Shown piece after piece: positions 10,545-20,354 of a stretch of DNA of 64,000 nt; within the stretch, counting starts at the first letter, position 1, and the number at the start of each line of letters is the position of its first letter. Made by a program: the position numbers and the translations under genes. This DNA is from CBDCZY01 sp965224745 (GTDB lineage Bacteria; Pseudomonadota; Gammaproteobacteria; Methylococcales; Methylomonadaceae): the NCBI GenBank assembly GCA_965224745.1, contig CBDCZY010000001.1, forward strand, positions 62,001-126,000, given 5' to 3'. The notes below the pieces were generated by a model, which searched no databases, was not told the DNA's origin, and worked only from the letters and a program-made list of their open reading frames with translations.

Positions 10545-10901
10545 ATGGCGCGTATAGCTGGTATTAATATTCCTGACCATAAACATACAGAGATTGCTCT
10601 GACTTCTATATATGGCATAGGCAGACCAAAAGCAAATGAAATTTGTGCAGAAGCTAAAATAAATCCAGCCACAAAAATCATTGAATTAACCGAAGACCAA
10701 CTTGAAAAAATACGGTCCATTTTAAGCAAATATACCGTTGAAGGGGACTTGAGAAGAGAAGTCTCAATGAACATAAAGCGGTTAATGGATTTAGGTAGTT
10801 ATCGAGGTATCAGGCACCGCCGGGGGCTGCCTCTTCGTGGGCAACGAACTAGAACTAATGCACGGACCAGAAAAGGCCCGAGACGGCCAATTCGTAAATA
10901 A
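10545..10901 (+). CDS. rpsM: 30S ribosomal protein S13
   Basis: A 118-residue S13 with the N-terminal [25 protein letters not shown] and the C-terminal [18 protein letters not shown]. It contacts the P-site tRNA and forms bridges to the 50S. It opens the alpha-operon block (rpsM, rpsK, rpsD, rpoA, rplQ). The 63-base gap before it may hold an internal promoter, but I cannot assign one. Confidence 0.98.
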   Translation: MARIAGINIPDHKHTEIALTSIYGIGRPKANEICAEAKINPATKIIELTEDQLEKIRSILSKYTVEGDLRREVSMNIKRLMDLGSYRGIRHRRGLPLRGQRTRTNARTRKGPRRPIRK

Positions 10902-10923
10902 TTTCGTGTATTGAGGTTTAAAA

Positions 10924-11310
10924 ATGGCAACACAAAGTAGAACAAAGAAAAAAATTAAAAAAGAAGTTTCGGACGGAGTTGCACACGTTCATGCTTCGTT
11001 TAATAATACTATCATTACTATTACTGATAGAAAGGGTAATACGCTGTCTTGGGCAACTGCCGGTGGTCAAGGTTTTAGAGGTTCGAGAAAAAGTACACCA
11101 TTTGCCGCCCAAGTAGCCGCAGAGAAAGCTGGAACAGTCGTATTAGAATATGGTATGAAAAATCTAGATGTTTACATTAAAGGACCTGGTCCAGGTCGCG
11201 AATCGGCTGTTAGGTCTCTGAACGGTTTGGGTTTTAAAATAACAAACATAATTGATGTTACCCCCATCCCACATAATGGATGCCGCCCCCCCAAAAAACG
11301 AAGAGTGTAA
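10924..11310 (+). CDS. rpsK: 30S ribosomal protein S11
   Basis: A 128-residue S11 of the platform. The family signature [22 protein letters not shown] and the C-terminal [16 protein letters not shown] are present. It has ATG with GAGG upstream and lies 22 bp after rpsM. Confidence 0.98.
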   Translation: MATQSRTKKKIKKEVSDGVAHVHASFNNTIITITDRKGNTLSWATAGGQGFRGSRKSTPFAAQVAAEKAGTVVLEYGMKNLDVYIKGPGPGRESAVRSLNGLGFKITNIIDVTPIPHNGCRPPKKRRV

Positions 11311-11335
11311 TCAAACAGAGTTGGAGTAGTTTAAT

Positions 11336-11956
11336 ATGGCGAGATATCTTGGCCCAAAATGTAAGTTAAGCCGAAGAGAAGGTACTGACCTGTTCTTAAA
11401 AAGCAGGGGTAAATCACTTGATACTAAATGTAAGTTAGATCAACCTCCTGGACAGCATAGTCAGAGAAGGATCAGAAATTCCGATTATGCCCTTCAATTA
11501 AGGGCAAAGCAGAAGCTTCGAAGGATTTATGGCATTCTTGAAAAACAGTTTAGAAATTACTACAAAACGGCTGCACAAAAGAAAGGTGCAACTGGGGAAA
11601 ACTTGTTATTTCTTCTTGAAAGAAGGCTGGATAATGTAGTCTATCGAATGGGGTTTGCCTCGACGAGAGCTGAAGCTAGGCAACTGGTTAGTCATAAATC
11701 CATCTTGGTTAATGAAAAGATTAACAACATCCCTTCATATCAAGTAACCGAAGGAGATGTAATAAGCGTAAGAGAAAAGTCTCAAAAACAACAAAGAATT
11801 ATTGACGCACTTACTGTTACCGAGCAATACGGATTTCCAGAATGGATTGAGATTGATGTGAAAGATAAAAAAGGTATATTCAAATCTGTACCTGACAGAT
11901 CTAGTCTTGGCAGTGATATTAACGAACAACTTGTTGTTGAACTTTATTCTAAATAA
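11336..11956 (+). CDS. rpsD: 30S ribosomal protein S4
   Basis: A 206-residue S4 with the N-terminal domain ([19 protein letters not shown]) and an S4 RNA-binding domain starting at [15 protein letters not shown]. The N-terminal region keeps only scattered cysteines, so it is not an obvious four-cysteine zinc form. S4 is the translational regulator of the alpha operon in E. coli. Confidence 0.98.
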   Translation: MARYLGPKCKLSRREGTDLFLKSRGKSLDTKCKLDQPPGQHSQRRIRNSDYALQLRAKQKLRRIYGILEKQFRNYYKTAAQKKGATGENLLFLLERRLDNVVYRMGFASTRAEARQLVSHKSILVNEKINNIPSYQVTEGDVISVREKSQKQQRIIDALTVTEQYGFPEWIEIDVKDKKGIFKSVPDRSSLGSDINEQLVVELYSK

Positions 11957-11973
11957 TTTTTCAGAGGTTACTT

Positions 11974-12981
11974 ATGCTTAATCCTCTTTCTGGTTTGTTA
12001 AAACCAAGATTAGTTGATGTTATAAAAATATCAGAACACCATTCAAGAGTAATCATAGAACCCTTAGAAAGAGGTTTTGGTCATACGCTTGGTAATGCCT
12101 TACGAAGGGTACTGCTGTCTTCCATTCCTGGATGCGCGGTTACAGAAGTAGAGTTTGAAGGTATATTGTATGAATATACAACTATTGATGGTGTTCAGGA
12201 AGATGTCATTGATATTATTTTGAACCTTAAAAATTTAGCTGTTATTCTCCAGGAAAATGATGAAGCAACTCTTCTTTTGGAGAAAGATGGGCCTGGTCCA
12301 GTGTTTGCCCGAGATATTCAGCTTGCCAGTGATGTAGAGATCGTTAATGGCGATTTGGTCATAGCCAATTTAACGCAATCAGGCAAATTGAGAATGAAGT
12401 TGAAAATAAAAAGAGGTCGAGGCTATGAGTCGGCCACTGCCAGAAAATTAATAGAAGAAAATGGGCCTTTAGGGGTTCTTCAGGTTGATGCATCTTATTC
12501 GCCTATTAATAAAGTGGTTTATCAAGTCGAAAGTACCCGGGTTGAGCAAAGAACAAATCTTGATAAATTAGTCATTGATCTTTCCACGAATGGAACGGTT
12601 GATCCAGAAGAAGTCATTAAATTAGCTGCGACTATTCTGCACGATCAATTGTCAGTTTTTGTCGATTTTGAGAAAGTATTAGAAAAAGAAAATATAGAAT
12701 CACCTGTTGAAGAAGAAACTTTTGACCCAGTCTTACTCCGTCCTGTTGATGATTTAGAACTAACTGTCAGATCAGCGAATTGTTTAAAAGCAGAAAATAT
12801 TTTTTATATCGGTGATTTGATCCAACGAACAGAAGTTGAATTGCTAAAAACTCCAAACTTAGGTAAAAAGTCTCTTACAGAAATTAAAGATGTTTTGGCA
12901 ACCAAAGGTTTATCTTTAGGCATGCGTCTGGAAAATTGGCCACCTGAAAACATAGCAGAACAAGAGCGAATACCAGTATAG
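11974..12981 (+). CDS. rpoA: RNA polymerase alpha subunit
   Basis: A 335-residue protein. The N-terminal assembly domain (about residues 1-235) has [23 protein letters not shown] linker is followed by the C-terminal domain ([21 protein letters not shown], then [17 protein letters not shown]), which binds UP elements and activators. It lies between rpsD and rplQ as in E. coli. Confidence 0.98.
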   Translation: MLNPLSGLLKPRLVDVIKISEHHSRVIIEPLERGFGHTLGNALRRVLLSSIPGCAVTEVEFEGILYEYTTIDGVQEDVIDIILNLKNLAVILQENDEATLLLEKDGPGPVFARDIQLASDVEIVNGDLVIANLTQSGKLRMKLKIKRGRGYESATARKLIEENGPLGVLQVDASYSPINKVVYQVESTRVEQRTNLDKLVIDLSTNGTVDPEEVIKLAATILHDQLSVFVDFEKVLEKENIESPVEEETFDPVLLRPVDDLELTVRSANCLKAENIFYIGDLIQRTEVELLKTPNLGKKSLTEIKDVLATKGLSLGMRLENWPPENIAEQERIPV

Positions 12982-13014
12982 ACAATATCTTAATAAATGT
13001 AGGATCCACAGTAA

Positions 13015-13401
13015 ATGCGACATCGAAAATCCGGAAGAAAGTTTAATATTAATAGTAGCCATAGAAAAGCGCTATTCAAAAATATGGCTGTTTCTTTATT
13101 CAAACATGAATTGATTAAAACGACCCTGCCGAAAGCAAAAGAGCTTAGAGGTTTTGTAGAACCAATAATAAGCATTTCCAAAACTGACAGTGTTGCGAAA
13201 CGTAGAGAAGTTTTTGCTAAGTTACGCGATAGGGAAATTGTTGCCAAGCTGTTTGAAGAACTTGGTCCTCGTTATAAAGAAAGACCTGGTGGATACATGC
13301 GAGTGATGAAATGTGGTTATAGATCAGGAGATGCGGCTCCAATGGCCTATGTCGAGCTGGTTGATAGGCCGCTAGACGAAGCAGAACTAGCTGAAGAATA
13401 A
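13015..13401 (+). CDS. rplQ: 50S ribosomal protein L17
   Basis: A 128-residue L17 starting [20 protein letters not shown], near-identical to the family consensus. It is the last gene of the superoperon and is followed immediately by an intrinsic terminator. Confidence 0.97.
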   Translation: MRHRKSGRKFNINSSHRKALFKNMAVSLFKHELIKTTLPKAKELRGFVEPIISISKTDSVAKRREVFAKLRDREIVAKLFEELGPRYKERPGGYMRVMKCGYRSGDAAPMAYVELVDRPLDEAELAEE

Positions 13402-13402
13402 A

Positions 13403-13433
13403 AAAAGCCGGTTTAGTTTAACCGGCTTTTTTT
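13403..13433 (+). terminator. Bidirectional intrinsic terminator between rplQ and fdxA
   Basis: The hairpin AAGCCGGTT-loop-AACCGGCTT is flanked by a run of A on the left and T on the right. It can therefore end the ribosomal operon on the plus strand and the ferredoxin gene on the minus strand. Confidence 0.92.
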
Positions 13434-13755
13434 AACGTTCGAGTAATTCACTTTTACCTGGTTTTCCATTCCATTCTTCGGCTTCTGGAGGAGGTTCTTT
13501 TATCTCCGTGATGACGGGCCAACTTTGCGAAAGATCTTTGTTTAACTCAATAAAATTCTCTTGGCCTTCTGGCAGTTCATCTTCAGCGTATATAGCTTCC
13601 GCAGGACACTCAGGCTCGCACAGGGTGCAATCTATACATTCTTCGGGATCAATAACCAACATGTTTGGCCCTTCGTGGAAGCAGTCAACCGGACAAACAT
13701 CTACGCAATCAGTAAATTTACATTTAATACAATTCTCAGTGACGACAAAAGTCAT
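13432..13755 (-). CDS. fdxA: 7Fe ferredoxin (3Fe-4S/4Fe-4S), FdxA type
   Basis: A 107-residue soluble electron carrier. The first cluster motif is [17 protein letters not shown] (Cys 9, 12, 17, 21, 25) and the second is [12 protein letters not shown]. The Cys spacing and the acidic C-terminal extension match FdxA/Azotobacter FdI-type ferredoxins. Transcription converges on rplQ and they share one terminator. The physiological partner cannot be read from context. Confidence 0.93.
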   Translation of the reverse strand: MTFVVTENCIKCKFTDCVDVCPVDCFHEGPNMLVIDPEECIDCTLCEPECPAEAIYAEDELPEGQENFIELNKDLSQSWPVITEIKEPPPEAEEWNGKPGKSELLER

Positions 13756-14052
13756 ATCGCTTACCTTATTATCTATAAAGTTTTAAAGTCAGTTATAGGT
13801 ACATAACTACTGGTAATTAAGGAGGTTCATAGTATCAGAAAGATATAACTTACTGAATAAAATTTTAATAAAATTCCGACCCACTTGGTGATATTGTGAA
13901 CTCCATAAGTCCCACTTAGAAAGCCGAAAAACTCATAGAAAAACAGGTGGTTATGACTTTTATTAAGTTAGTTCATCATTCTGCAATAGTTAGAAAAATG
14001 TATTCCTATTTATGTTTATCTGATAAATATTTCTGACCGAGTTTATATCACG

Positions 14053-15030
14053 ATGAATGATACAAAAATGATAGACCCATTTGTTAATCGCCTTCGTAAA
14101 AACTTCGGACATATTGGGCGATGGGCTAGACAACAAAATATAACGAATTATAGAGTTTACGATCGCGATTTACCTGAGTTTTCGTTAGTAATCGATCTTT
14201 ACCATGGGACTCATACTTGGGTCATGGTTCAGGAATTTCAAGCGCCAAATCGAATTGATCCCTTGGTATCCAAAGCCAGGTTGACTGAAGCTTTGCAAGT
14301 AATCCCAGAAATTTTTGATACGGATAAGGAGAATATTTTTTTAAAAGTTAGGCAGAGGCAACGTGGACTAGCTCAATATGAAAAACTAAGTCACCAGAAA
14401 ACATTTCACATAGTGAAAGAAGTTTCATGCCAGTTTTACGTTAATTTTACTGATTATTTAGACACTGGCTTATTTTTGGATCATCGTATCACTCGCAATA
14501 TCATTCATGCATCTGCTGAAGGGAAAAGGTTTCTCAATTTGTTTGCTTATACGGGTACTGCGACCGTATTTGCAGCCTTGGGTAAAGCAAGCACAACAAC
14601 AACGGTTGATCTATCGAAAACTTATTTAGACTGGGCTGAGCGGAATTTAAAACTAAACAAAATCAACATTGGATCTGACCATCAACTGATTCAAAGGGAC
14701 TGTTTAGCTTGGATCAAGGAAGCTATATCCAAGCAGTGGCAATATGATCTGGTTTTTATAGATCCCCCCAGTTTTTCTAATTCGAAAAGGATGCAAAATA
14801 CTTTTGATGTACAGCGTGATCATGAAGTAATCTTGCGGCAAATATCCAAGTTGTTGAGCTCGAAAGGGGTGGTGTTTTTTTCAAATAATCGTCGTGGATT
14901 TGCTTTCAACCATGCAGTGCTAAAACAGTATTATAAGATTCATGACATCACCAAGCAGACAATTCCGAAAGACTTTGTAAGGAATCAACAAGTTCATGCT
15001 TGTTGGAAAATGGAGAAGCTAACAAAGTAA
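14053..15030 (+). CDS. Stand-alone RlmK-like 23S rRNA methyltransferase
   Basis: A 325-residue protein that resembles the C-terminal (RlmK, m7G2069) half of the bifunctional RlmKL enzyme. It has an N-terminal RNA-binding segment, an SAM-binding motif I FLNLFAYTGTATVFAALGKA at residues 160-179, and a catalytic-type motif DPPSFSNSKRM at 237-247. The RlmL half is missing, so this is either a split rlmK or a paralogue in the same SAM methyltransferase family. It is monocistronic, with about 300 bp of gene-free DNA on the left and 400 bp on the right. Confidence 0.8.
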   Translation: MNDTKMIDPFVNRLRKNFGHIGRWARQQNITNYRVYDRDLPEFSLVIDLYHGTHTWVMVQEFQAPNRIDPLVSKARLTEALQVIPEIFDTDKENIFLKVRQRQRGLAQYEKLSHQKTFHIVKEVSCQFYVNFTDYLDTGLFLDHRITRNIIHASAEGKRFLNLFAYTGTATVFAALGKASTTTTVDLSKTYLDWAERNLKLNKINIGSDHQLIQRDCLAWIKEAISKQWQYDLVFIDPPSFSNSKRMQNTFDVQRDHEVILRQISKLLSSKGVVFFSNNRRGFAFNHAVLKQYYKIHDITKQTIPKDFVRNQQVHACWKMEKLTK

Positions 15031-15433
15031 TGGTTTCAATGCCTATATTCCATTGGTGTGATCTTCTAAAGGAAGTGCTTTAGTATAAGTTTGAAACGAG
15101 TAATTACATTCCAGCTAAGCCTTTTAAAACTAAATCAATAAAGTGAAATAGCGTAGAATGCGCTTCTTAGTCAGGATTTTGAAATAGCTAGGTTTTACTA
15201 ATGGGGCCTCTATTATTATCATTTCGTCCGGTTTTTGCGTTGGATGATGCTCAGTTATCCCCTTGGATTTTTTAAGCGCTGAGGTTCTTGAAAGCTATCC
15301 CTTTGTACTCAAACAATCTCCGAACTAGAAGAAGTCCTCTTAAAAATAAATTATTTCCTGTTACCCTAATGTATGCTCCAATACTTTGGAATTTTTTTCT
15401 ATTTTCTTGCCAAACCTCCTTTCTTTCAGAGTA
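15031..15433. other. Gene-free stretch of about 400 bp
   Basis: I see no convincing gene, RNA or hairpin in this AT-rich interval between the RlmK-like gene and the SNF2 gene. It presumably carries the promoter of the latter. Confidence 0.5.
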
Positions 15434-18400
15434 ATGAATATTCGTTTTTCCACAGAACAAATTAAAAAAGTATGCGGTAACCTAACTTTCTTGCAGGGAG
15501 AAAAATATTGGAAAAATCAGCTGGTTCAGCATGTAGAAATTGACGAACTGCCTATGGGAGTGTTTATCACTTCCAGTGTAAAAGGCGATCAAGGACGCGT
15601 TTACAACCAATCAATTTTTGTCTTTGGTGTAGTCGGTTTAAAAGGTGATGCGGTTACTATCAAAGGAGAATGCTCTTGCCCAAAATTCCTTAATTGTAAG
15701 CACGTGGCCGCCGCGTTACTTTCTATCCTGGAAGCAGAAGATGAGTTAACTTTAAGCAGCGATAATGATCCGGGGAGTATTGTCAACGACTGGTTGGAGA
15801 AACTCAAATCAGCCAGTACTAGAAATAGGAAAACCACTATTGAGCAAATCACTGATTCGAGTGACATGTCATTGCTCTATATTTTGAAACCTGGGAAAAA
15901 ATCTGAACGGAGCCTGCAAGTAGAAACAGTCAAATCAAGACAGCTTAAATCTGGAGGATATGGAAAACCTTCAGCTTATGCACTAGAAAAAATTCAGGAT
16001 TACCATAATGATGTGTTCATTCAACAAGCAGATAAGGACATTGCAAGGCTTTTGTCAGAAAAACAGAATTATTATCAGCGTTATAACGTTTATCAACTTG
16101 AAGGCGAAATAGGCGAATGGGCACTACAAAAGATGATAACGTCTGGTCACTGCCATTGGCAAAAACATTCCAGTCCAGAACTGTTTCCAGGTCCTTCTCG
16201 AAAACTTAGATTTAGTTGGCAAGAGCGAGCAGACGGTCATCACTTAGTGAGTCAAGTTGAGCCACCAGTCAATTTTATTTTTCAGTTACATAACTTGTGG
16301 TATGTGGATAAAGATACTTGGCAGATTGGTTTAGTCGAGCACGATCAGACTAAGCCAGAGCAAGTTCTGTTATTGATGGATGCGCCAATTATTCCAGTGA
16401 ATAAAGTCGACGAAGTAAGTCGAGACCTACTGCTTCAGATCCCGGAATATCAATTACCGCTGCCTTCCCAAGTTGATATTAAGCACCAAAAAATTAGTGG
16501 TAAAGATCCTGTTCTTCACCTTCGTTTGCGAAGTATGGAAGGATTGGAAGACGTGTCAGCGGGGAAAAGATTTCACGCTGCACAGCTTTCTTTTGGCTAC
16601 GGGCCCGTTATTATAGATAATTATTGTTTTCAGAATTTTTATCAGCGTCAAGTAGACGATACTTTTTATTCTATTGACAGAGAAACAGAGTCCGAGGTGG
16701 AAGCAATTGATCTACTTCACCGCAAAGGGTTGGTGTTACTACATGCCAGAACGCTATCTGAAGATGATCAATTAGACTGGTTTTTTCCTACTCATCCCAT
16801 AAACCAATCAGCTATGAATTGGCATGACTTCATGGAAAATGATCTTTCTGAACTTCAAGAGCTGGGTTGGAAGGTCGAAATAGATGATACTTTTTACCTG
16901 CGTTTTGAATCCGCGGATCAATGGCAAGCGGAAATTGCAGAGGAAGGAACCAATGATTGGTTTTCGTTATCACTTGGCGTTGAATTGGATGGTGAGCGGA
17001 TAAATTTGCTTCCCACGTTGGTTGGCTTATTGTCCGAATCCAAGGCCCCAAAAAAGCTCAGAGAAGCGCTACAACAGCAAAATAGTGTGCTAGTGTGCGT
17101 TGGAGAACATCGCTGGTTAAAATTGCCTACGCAGCGTTTATTGCCGATATTCGATACCTTAGTAGAGTTATACGACCATGATCCGTTAACAGATGATGGC
17201 AAGATCGCACTGTCAAGAATGCAAAGCATACAAATGGGTGAATTACTTAATGATCCCAATTTACATTGGCGAGGCGCTGCAGAATTACAAAAACTGACTC
17301 AACAGTTACAAGATTTTTCGGGTGTTGAAAAAGTAGATCCTCCTGCTGACTTTAATGCAGAGTTGAGAACATACCAACAACAAGGATTAAATTGGTTACA
17401 GTTTTTAAGACAATTCGAGTTTAACGGCATATTGGCTGATGACATGGGATTGGGTAAAACGGTTCAAACGTTGGCTCATTTACTGTTAGAAAAGCAAAGT
17501 GGTCGTCAGCAGCTCCCCAGCATAGTTGTGGCACCAACTAGTTTGATAGGAAACTGGCGTAGGGAGGCCGAACGTTTCGCGCCTGATCTAAAGGTTTTAG
17601 TATTGCACGGCTCAGAAAGGCATGCCAATTTTGAGTTAATTCGGGACTACGATCTTGTAGTAACCACTTATCCTCTTTTAAGGCGAGATAAGGAAAAACT
17701 CGTTGAACAACGCTTTTATTATGTGATATTGGATGAGTCACAATTCATTAAAAACCCTAAGTCACAGACTACCCAGGTCGTTTTTCAATTAAAATCAGCA
17801 CATCGGTTGTGTTTAACCGGAACACCAATGGAAAACCATCTGGGCGAATTATGGTCAATGTTTCACTTTTTAATGCCTGGTTTTTTGGGGCAATTGGAGC
17901 GTTTTAATCGCATATTTCGTAATCCCATTGAAAAATATAATGATGGAGATCGTAAACAAGAGTTTAAGCGTCGTATTGCTCCTTTTCTTTTGCGTCGTAC
18001 TAAAGAAAAAGTGGCGGCTGAGTTGCCCGCTAAAACAGAGATTATTCGTTCAGTCGTTCTAGAAGGTAAACAGCGAGATCTTTACGAGTCAATACGTTTG
18101 GCGATGGATCAAAAAGTGCGTGAAGAAATTAGCAAAATAGGGCTGGCTAGAAGCCATATCATGATCCTTGATGCACTACTCAAATTGCGACAGGTTTGTT
18201 GTGACCCTAGGCTGCTATCCCTGCCGCAAGCAGAAAAAGTAAAGCAAAGTGCTAAGTTGGAGCTGCTGATGGAAATCTTGCCAGAAATGGTTGAGGAAGG
18301 GCGTAAAATTCTATTGTTTTCGCAATTCACATCAATGCTGGCCTTAATTGAGAAAGAGTTGATCAAGAAGAAAATAGTTTATACCAAATTAACCGGACAG

Positions 18401-18769
18401 ACTAAAAAGCGGGATGAAGCTGTAACAATGTTTCAGCAAGGTGAAGTTCCGGTTTTTCTGATCAGCCTGAAAGCAGGAGGGGTTGGTTTGAATTTAACCG
18501 CCGCAGATACCGTTATCCATTACGACCCCTGGTGGAATCCGGCTGTTGAAAATCAAGCAACTGATCGAGCGCATCGTATAGGACAAGACAAAGCTATTTT
18601 TGTATATAAGTTGATTATTGAAGAAACGGTTGAAGAAAAGATTTTGACTTTACAACAGAAAAAACAAGCATTGGCAAACTCGGTTTACTCTAATCAGCAA
18701 AAACAGGAGGACAACTATAACCTGGGATCAGATGATTTGTTGAATCTCCTAAAGCCGTTTTCTGAATAA
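15434..18769 (+). CDS. SWIM zinc-finger SNF2-family DNA-dependent ATPase
   Basis: About 1111 residues when started at the ATG that gives MNIRFSTEQIKKVCG. A start 16 codons upstream adds a hydrophobic stretch that does not look native. Domains in order: an N-terminal SWIM finger (CSCPKFLNCKH, about residues 80-90), a long middle region, then a SNF2 ATPase core. The Walker A motif is DDMGLGKT near residue 670, the DEAD-like box is DESQ near 767, and motif VI is QATDRAHRIGQ near 1043. Bacterial members resemble RapA/HepA-like remodelling ATPases, but the substrate is unknown. It converges on the 6S RNA gene. Confidence 0.9.
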   Translation: MNIRFSTEQIKKVCGNLTFLQGEKYWKNQLVQHVEIDELPMGVFITSSVKGDQGRVYNQSIFVFGVVGLKGDAVTIKGECSCPKFLNCKHVAAALLSILEAEDELTLSSDNDPGSIVNDWLEKLKSASTRNRKTTIEQITDSSDMSLLYILKPGKKSERSLQVETVKSRQLKSGGYGKPSAYALEKIQDYHNDVFIQQADKDIARLLSEKQNYYQRYNVYQLEGEIGEWALQKMITSGHCHWQKHSSPELFPGPSRKLRFSWQERADGHHLVSQVEPPVNFIFQLHNLWYVDKDTWQIGLVEHDQTKPEQVLLLMDAPIIPVNKVDEVSRDLLLQIPEYQLPLPSQVDIKHQKISGKDPVLHLRLRSMEGLEDVSAGKRFHAAQLSFGYGPVIIDNYCFQNFYQRQVDDTFYSIDRETESEVEAIDLLHRKGLVLLHARTLSEDDQLDWFFPTHPINQSAMNWHDFMENDLSELQELGWKVEIDDTFYLRFESADQWQAEIAEEGTNDWFSLSLGVELDGERINLLPTLVGLLSESKAPKKLREALQQQNSVLVCVGEHRWLKLPTQRLLPIFDTLVELYDHDPLTDDGKIALSRMQSIQMGELLNDPNLHWRGAAELQKLTQQLQDFSGVEKVDPPADFNAELRTYQQQGLNWLQFLRQFEFNGILADDMGLGKTVQTLAHLLLEKQSGRQQLPSIVVAPTSLIGNWRREAERFAPDLKVLVLHGSERHANFELIRDYDLVVTTYPLLRRDKEKLVEQRFYYVILDESQFIKNPKSQTTQVVFQLKSAHRLCLTGTPMENHLGELWSMFHFLMPGFLGQLERFNRIFRNPIEKYNDGDRKQEFKRRIAPFLLRRTKEKVAAELPAKTEIIRSVVLEGKQRDLYESIRLAMDQKVREEISKIGLARSHIMILDALLKLRQVCCDPRLLSLPQAEKVKQSAKLELLMEILPEMVEEGRKILLFSQFTSMLALIEKELIKKKIVYTKLTGQTKKRDEAVTMFQQGEVPVFLISLKAGGVGLNLTAADTVIHYDPWWNPAVENQATDRAHRIGQDKAIFVYKLIIEETVEEKILTLQQKKQALANSVYSNQQKQEDNYNLGSDDLLNLLKPFSE

Positions 18770-18837
18770 AAAGCAACTAAAAAATATAGGAAACAAAAAT
18801 AATGAGTGGTATCGACGATGTGCAGGAGGTAAGGTAG

Positions 18838-19023
18838 GTTCCCCGACTGCGCCGGAACTTTCTTTCGCCCTTGAACCAATTTGGTTAAGGTGGAGAAAGT
18901 TAAAAGTCAATCAGGCTTTCCACTCAGCAAGGTGGACTTGCACAACATGGCTTAGTAACTAACCCCTGGGTAAGTAATTAGGCTCAAGATATAACCCAGA
19001 AGGTTTCGAACGCAACAGGGAAC
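18838..19023 (-). ncRNA. ssrS: 6S RNA
   Basis: On the minus strand a roughly 186-nt segment begins GTTCCCTGTTGCG and ends CGCAGTCGGGGAAC, so the two ends pair to close a long hairpin. Inside are the E. coli 6S-like elements TTGAGCC after the first arm, AAGCCTGATTGAC, and CACCTTAACCAAATTGGTTCAAGGG late in the molecule (E. coli has CACCUUGAACCAAGGGUUCAAGGG). It lies downstream of zapA on the same strand, the conserved ssrS position in gammaproteobacteria. 6S RNA mimics an open promoter and sequesters sigma70 RNA polymerase. A possible promoter TTTACA with TAAACT lies just upstream. Confidence 0.85.
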
Positions 19024-19179
19024 TTGATTCATAGTTTAGCTCGAAATTTAAAAACTGTGTAAACTTTTTTGAAGTTATTTCTGTACTGTTAACGATGCTG
19101 CTGGAAGCTGTGGTAATTGATGAAAATCAATATTGTTGATGCTGACGGCTAACGTCTTTATGATGAGAGCAATTTAAGT

Positions 19180-19482
19180 TTAGTGTGTGCTTTCTAAAGC
19201 GGTTTCTATTTTTTCCCTTAAATTGGATAAACGGTGATTTAGTCCTTCGGACAAGTTGAGGTTATGGTGTTGCAATTGGTTTAGCTCGTGAATTAAATTC
19301 AGCGCGGCCATAACGGCAATCCGATCAGCCCCAATAATCTTGCCAGAGTCTCTGATTTCCCGCATTTTTATGTCTAACTGCTCAGCAGAGCTTCTGAGTT
19401 CAAGCTGCTCTTCTTGAGAGCAGACGATTCGATATTCTTTTCCTAAGATTTGAACGGTGATGGCTTTGGGTTCTTCGTTCAT
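19180..19482 (-). CDS. zapA: Cell division protein ZapA
   Basis: A 100-residue protein with the ZapA pattern: N-terminal VTVQILGKEY-like strand (AITVQILGKEYRIVCSQEE), a DRIAVMAALNLIHEL helix, and a C-terminal coiled coil. ZapA cross-links FtsZ filaments. It overlaps the upstream zapB-like gene by one base and lies about 160 bp ahead of 6S RNA, as in many gammaproteobacteria. Confidence 0.92.
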   Translation of the reverse strand: MNEEPKAITVQILGKEYRIVCSQEEQLELRSSAEQLDIKMREIRDSGKIIGADRIAVMAALNLIHELNQLQHHNLNLSEGLNHRLSNLREKIETALESTH

Positions 19483-19700
19483 TAAGTATGCTCCATTGTT
19501 TTAAGCCGGTTAATCATTTCTTCTACCCGGGACTTGGCCAATGAGGTTTTTTCGATTAACCCGGCTTTTTCACGAATGAGATCCTCTTGTTTCAATTTTA
19601 GTGAAATATTTTCATCCTGTAACTTATTACAGTGTTTCAGTAAAGTTTCTAATTTATCTTCAAGAGCTTTTAACTCTTTTTCATGATCTTGATTGTTCAT
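19482..19700 (-). CDS. ZapB-like small coiled-coil protein (TIGR02449 type)
   Basis: A 72-residue, almost entirely helical and charged protein (heptads in KALEDKLETLLKHCNKLQDE and onward). Small coiled-coil genes of this type commonly precede zapA in gammaproteobacteria and are annotated as ZapB-like division factors. The one-base overlap with zapA supports a shared operon. The precise name is inference. Confidence 0.75.
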   Translation of the reverse strand: MNNQDHEKELKALEDKLETLLKHCNKLQDENISLKLKQEDLIREKAGLIEKTSLAKSRVEEMINRLKTMEHT

Positions 19701-19829
19701 AGCGTTATTTCAGCAAAAGGGTACTTGATAGATAAAGAGTAAAATGGAAAAGTTTAACCCAATTCCCTTTATATCATGGTTAGCATATTATATTACTTTA
19801 ACAGGGTCTAGTGATTTAAGTATTCGAAA

Positions 19830-20351
19830 ATGAGTTATGAATTAGTTCAATCAATTTTACAAGACTATGGGGTCACCCGGTCGGCTGCAGAGGTTCACGG
19901 CATCGCCGCAGCTATGATTTGTGTTGATGAAGGTGTCAGTTACCAACGCTGGTTTCAGACAGTATTCGCTGAGGTTGGCCGGATAGATGAACACCAGCAT
20001 CAACCTTTAATCGCTTTGTATGACCAAACACAAAGGTTATTGACACAGGAGCAATTTGAATTTGATCTTTTTTTGCCGGAGGATGATTTGCTTTATGTCC
20101 TCGCAGAAGCCATTTCTGACTGGTGTACTGGATTCATTGACGGTATTGGCTGTGCTGGGACTGAGGCACAATGGTCTGGGCAGTGTAATGAAATATTAGG
20201 TGATATTATAAAGCTTTCAAACATGAGTATAGATGAGAGTGAGGGGGAAGACATGGAGAATGGATTAATGGAAATTAATGAGTACTTGAGAGTGGCGGTG
20301 CAATTGATCCATGCAGAAATTTTTGAACAAAAAAAGTATCAGAGCCAGTAA
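19830..20351 (+). CDS. YgfB/YecA (UPF0149) family protein
   Basis: A 173-residue acidic protein with the UPF0149 pattern, including FLPEDD and the ISDWCTGFIDGIGCAG box near residues 95-110. It is divergent from the zapB-like gene and four bases before pepP, the same neighbourhood as E. coli ygfB-pepP-ubiH. It has no catalytic motif. In Pseudomonas, a YgfB homologue modulates gene expression. Whether that holds here is unknown. Confidence 0.88.
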   Translation: MSYELVQSILQDYGVTRSAAEVHGIAAAMICVDEGVSYQRWFQTVFAEVGRIDEHQHQPLIALYDQTQRLLTQEQFEFDLFLPEDDLLYVLAEAISDWCTGFIDGIGCAGTEAQWSGQCNEILGDIIKLSNMSIDESEGEDMENGLMEINEYLRVAVQLIHAEIFEQKKYQSQ

Positions 20352-20354
20352 GTT

